Positions 62,526-64,000 of a stretch of DNA of 64,000 bases are shown in pieces. The notes beneath the pieces were generated by a model that did no database searches, was not told the DNA's origin, and saw only the letters and a program-made list of their open reading frames with translations. This stretch comes from Hyphomicrobiales bacterium. GTDB taxonomy: Bacteria; Pseudomonadota; Alphaproteobacteria; Rhizobiales; Beijerinckiaceae. The stretch spans positions 1 through 64,000 of the forward strand of contig JAFBAS010000074.1 of assembly GCA_019247605.1 (NCBI GenBank), read 5' to 3'. Numbering within the stretch: position 1 is the stretch's first letter; every line of letters starts with the position of its first letter. A program made the translations under genes and the position numbers.

Positions 62526-62555
62526 AACTTAGCCGAGGGGAGAAGGATGAGTCAA
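62526..62555 (-). promoter_or_regulatory. ilvBH promoter candidate
   Basis: On the minus strand TTGACT (-35), 18 bases, TAAGTT (-10). It places the transcript start about 20 bases upstream of the leader peptide, which fits attenuation control. Confidence 0.6.
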
Positions 62556-62725
62556 GGCAGTTAGGGCGCGCTTCATCTGGAGACTAAGCGATCTAAGCGC
62601 GATCTTTCCCCGAGCGGCAGTCCCCCTTCTCGAGTTCGCGTCTCCCGCCCGGCTCTTGCGGCGACCGACGAGGCGAATAGATTTTCTATTCCTTGATTTC
62701 CAGTAAATTGGATGATATTTCTTTC

Positions 62726-63343
62726 ATGATGGAATTGAAGACGGCCGATATCGAAGGACGTATCGCATCGCGCCTGAGGGAGCTGCGAGCGAGGCAAGAG
62801 CTTACGCTCGACGAATTGTCCCGGCGCTCGGGCGTCAGCCGGTCGATGATCTCGCTTATCGAACGCGCCGAGAGCAGCCCGACCGCGAACGTGCTCGACA
62901 AGCTTTCCGCTAGTCTCGGCGTGACGCTCGCTTCCCTGTTTGCGCCGCAGGAGCGAGGCAACGCGCCGCCGGTCGCGCGACGCAAGGATCAGGCCGAGTG
63001 GCGCGACCCCGAGACCGGATACATAAGGCGCAATCTTTCCCCTCCCGGATTTCCTTCTCCGCTCGAGCTCGTGGAGGTGCTGCTGCCAGCCGGTGCGCGC
63101 GTCGCTTATGACAGCGGCTTTCGAGAACCGCATGTCGATCAGCAGGTCTTCGTGCTCGAAGGCGCGGTCGAGGTGACGGTCGGCGAGACGCTCCATCGCC
63201 TCGATGCGGGCGATTGCCTTGCGATGCAGCTCGACCGGCCGGTTTCTTTCCGCAACCGGGGCCCCAAACCCTCGCGCCATCTCGTGGCGCTTACGACGAG
63301 AAAGGGTTCCGTCATGACGTTGCCCACAGCACGAGGAAAGTGA
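62726..63343 (+). CDS. XRE-family transcriptional regulator with cupin domain
   Basis: Protein of about 205 residues. The N-terminal helix-turn-helix (about 10-65) includes LTLDELSRRSGVSRSMISLIERAESSPTANVL in parts (SRRSGVSRSMISLIER), and the C-terminal cupin (about 105-190) has EPHVDQQVFVLEGAVEVTVG and LDAGDCLAMQLDRPVSF. Regulators of this plan sense small molecules. It sits divergent from ilvB with the attenuator between, so it may respond to a metabolite and control its own operon with the GNAT gene that follows by one base. The start is 62726 or 62729; the upstream TTG is doubtful. Confidence 0.92.
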   Translation: MMELKTADIEGRIASRLRELRARQELTLDELSRRSGVSRSMISLIERAESSPTANVLDKLSASLGVTLASLFAPQERGNAPPVARRKDQAEWRDPETGYIRRNLSPPGFPSPLELVEVLLPAGARVAYDSGFREPHVDQQVFVLEGAVEVTVGETLHRLDAGDCLAMQLDRPVSFRNRGPKPSRHLVALTTRKGSVMTLPTARGK

Positions 63344-63344
63344 T

Positions 63345-63881
63345 TTGACCGGAAGCTCTGTCTCGATCCGCTCACTTTGCGCGGAGGAAGCGCATGCGCA
63401 AAACCGTGCGCTCTGCAGCGTGCTGATGGATTGCGTCGAAGGTGGTGCCTCCGTCGGTTTCATGGCGCCTTTGTCGCAGGCAAGAGCCCAGGCGTTCTGG
63501 ACCCTTGTCGCCGACGATGTGGCGGCCGGCAAGCGCATGCTTTTCATTGCCGAGAACAGCGCGACAAAGGACATGCTCGGCACGGTGCATCTCGTGCTCG
63601 CCCAGCCCGACAATCAGGCTCATCGTGCCGACATCTCGAAGATGCTCGTGCTGCGCAAGGCCAGGCGCCGAGGCATCGGCGCCTTGCTGATGCAGGCTGC
63701 CGAGGAGGCGGCGCGCCAGCGTGGCAAAACCCTCCTGGTGCTCGACACCGTGACCGGCGGCGATGCGGAACGTCTTTACGCACGCCTCGGCTGGAAGAAA
63801 GTCGGGATCATTCCCGATTTTGCCTTGTGGCCGGATGGAAGACCGTGCGCGACGACATTCTTCTATAAGCAGCTCGCATGA
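63345..63881 (+). CDS. GNAT N-acetyltransferase
   Basis: Acetyltransferase of 178 residues. The acetyl-CoA loop is LRKARRRGIGALLMQAAEEAARQ (R/Q-x-x-G-x-G/A) near residues 104-126, preceded by GTVHLVLAQPDNQAHRADISKM and followed by LLVLDTVTGGDAERLYARLGWKKVG, as in the pattern of GNATs with this regulator pairing. The start codon is TTG at 63345, with AGGAAAG upstream and only one base from the regulator stop. Substrate unknown. It is translated together with the XRE-cupin gene. Confidence 0.9.
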   Translation: MTGSSVSIRSLCAEEAHAQNRALCSVLMDCVEGGASVGFMAPLSQARAQAFWTLVADDVAAGKRMLFIAENSATKDMLGTVHLVLAQPDNQAHRADISKMLVLRKARRRGIGALLMQAAEEAARQRGKTLLVLDTVTGGDAERLYARLGWKKVGIIPDFALWPDGRPCATTFFYKQLA

Positions 63882-64000
63882 GTGCGGCGCAAAGGAGTGC
63901 GGGGCGCAGGCACCCCGCTGCACCGTCGCATCCCGCAAGCGAGCTTGCGGCCGGATGGGGAGCAGGCCTTGGCTTATGGCATCGATAGCATCGCGGTTGG
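63882..64000. other. Window end, no gene called
   Basis: A 36-codon frame from 63878 ends at 63988 and looks random. A 7-bp hairpin CCGCAAG/CTTGCGG (63933-63950) is present without T-run. A gene may begin just outside the window. Confidence 0.4.

Noticed and set aside
63878-63988. Short frame after the last GNAT, start overlapping its stop
   Set aside because: Only 36 codons with random composition; the overlap with the stop is probably chance.
1-64000. tRNA or rRNA genes in the gaps
   Set aside because: No T-arm consensus with a matching acceptor stem and no rRNA-like sequence was found by eye in any gap longer than 100 bases.

Overview
The window reads as one piece of a high-GC alphaproteobacterial chromosome, most likely from the order Hyphomicrobiales (Rhizobiales). 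Support comes from strong G/C third-position bias, conserved local orders (aroK-aroB, a small membrane gene plus xerD, metX-metW, purE-purK, ilvB-ilvH), and a glutathione-dependent class III alcohol dehydrogenase. No rRNA, tRNA, CRISPR array, transposase or phage gene was seen. Almost all of the sequence is coding, with many ATGA start/stop overlaps.

Layout. 1-5835: a fatty-acid or hydroxy-acid CoA catabolic operon (hydroxyacyl-CoA dehydrogenase C-terminus, thiolase, SDR, APH-type kinase, acyl-CoA dehydrogenase, enoyl-CoA hydratase). The kinase plus dehydrogenase pair resembles ACAD10/11 and the levulinate (lva) system. 5845-9890: membrane proteins, including an AT-richer block with two half-size EamA transporters and a FemAB/GNAT-like transferase. 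10042-14051: an exported phytochelatin-synthase-like protease, two M20 metallopeptidases and trmD. 14090-14509: an intact MazE/AbrB antitoxin followed by a decayed PIN toxin. 14530-24823: housekeeping genes (mtaB, dapF, ppdK, two DUF465 genes, purEK). 24991-36302: amino-acid and sugar-acid catabolism, including a hydroxyproline-epimerase-like protein, a DHDPS-like deaminase candidate, frmA, a sugar-acid dehydratase and an aminotransferase. 36325-50759: pncA, a RidA protein, transporters, a CorC-type protein, aroBK, xerD, metXW, a haloacetate-dehalogenase-like hydrolase and a patatin. 50748-51674: a small AT-rich island with a ribbon-helix-helix gene, a two-TM protein, an unknown protein and a four-copy 11-bp phased palindrome array. 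51782-63881: tadA, rluB with a very long basic tail, rsmD, acnA, an amidase, a LysE exporter, ilvBH with a visible attenuation leader, and a XRE-cupin regulator with a GNAT.

The most noteworthy signals are regulatory or small: the phased operator array in front of the RHH operon; a complete ilv attenuator (promoter, 11-aa Leu-Ile-Leu-Val leader peptide, terminator); a palindrome and RBS hairpin before metX; a nicotinamidase with two good ribosome binding sites, one of which adds a twin-arginine leader; and three intergenic hairpins built from heptamer repeats. Functions are inferred from motifs read by eye; no database search was possible.
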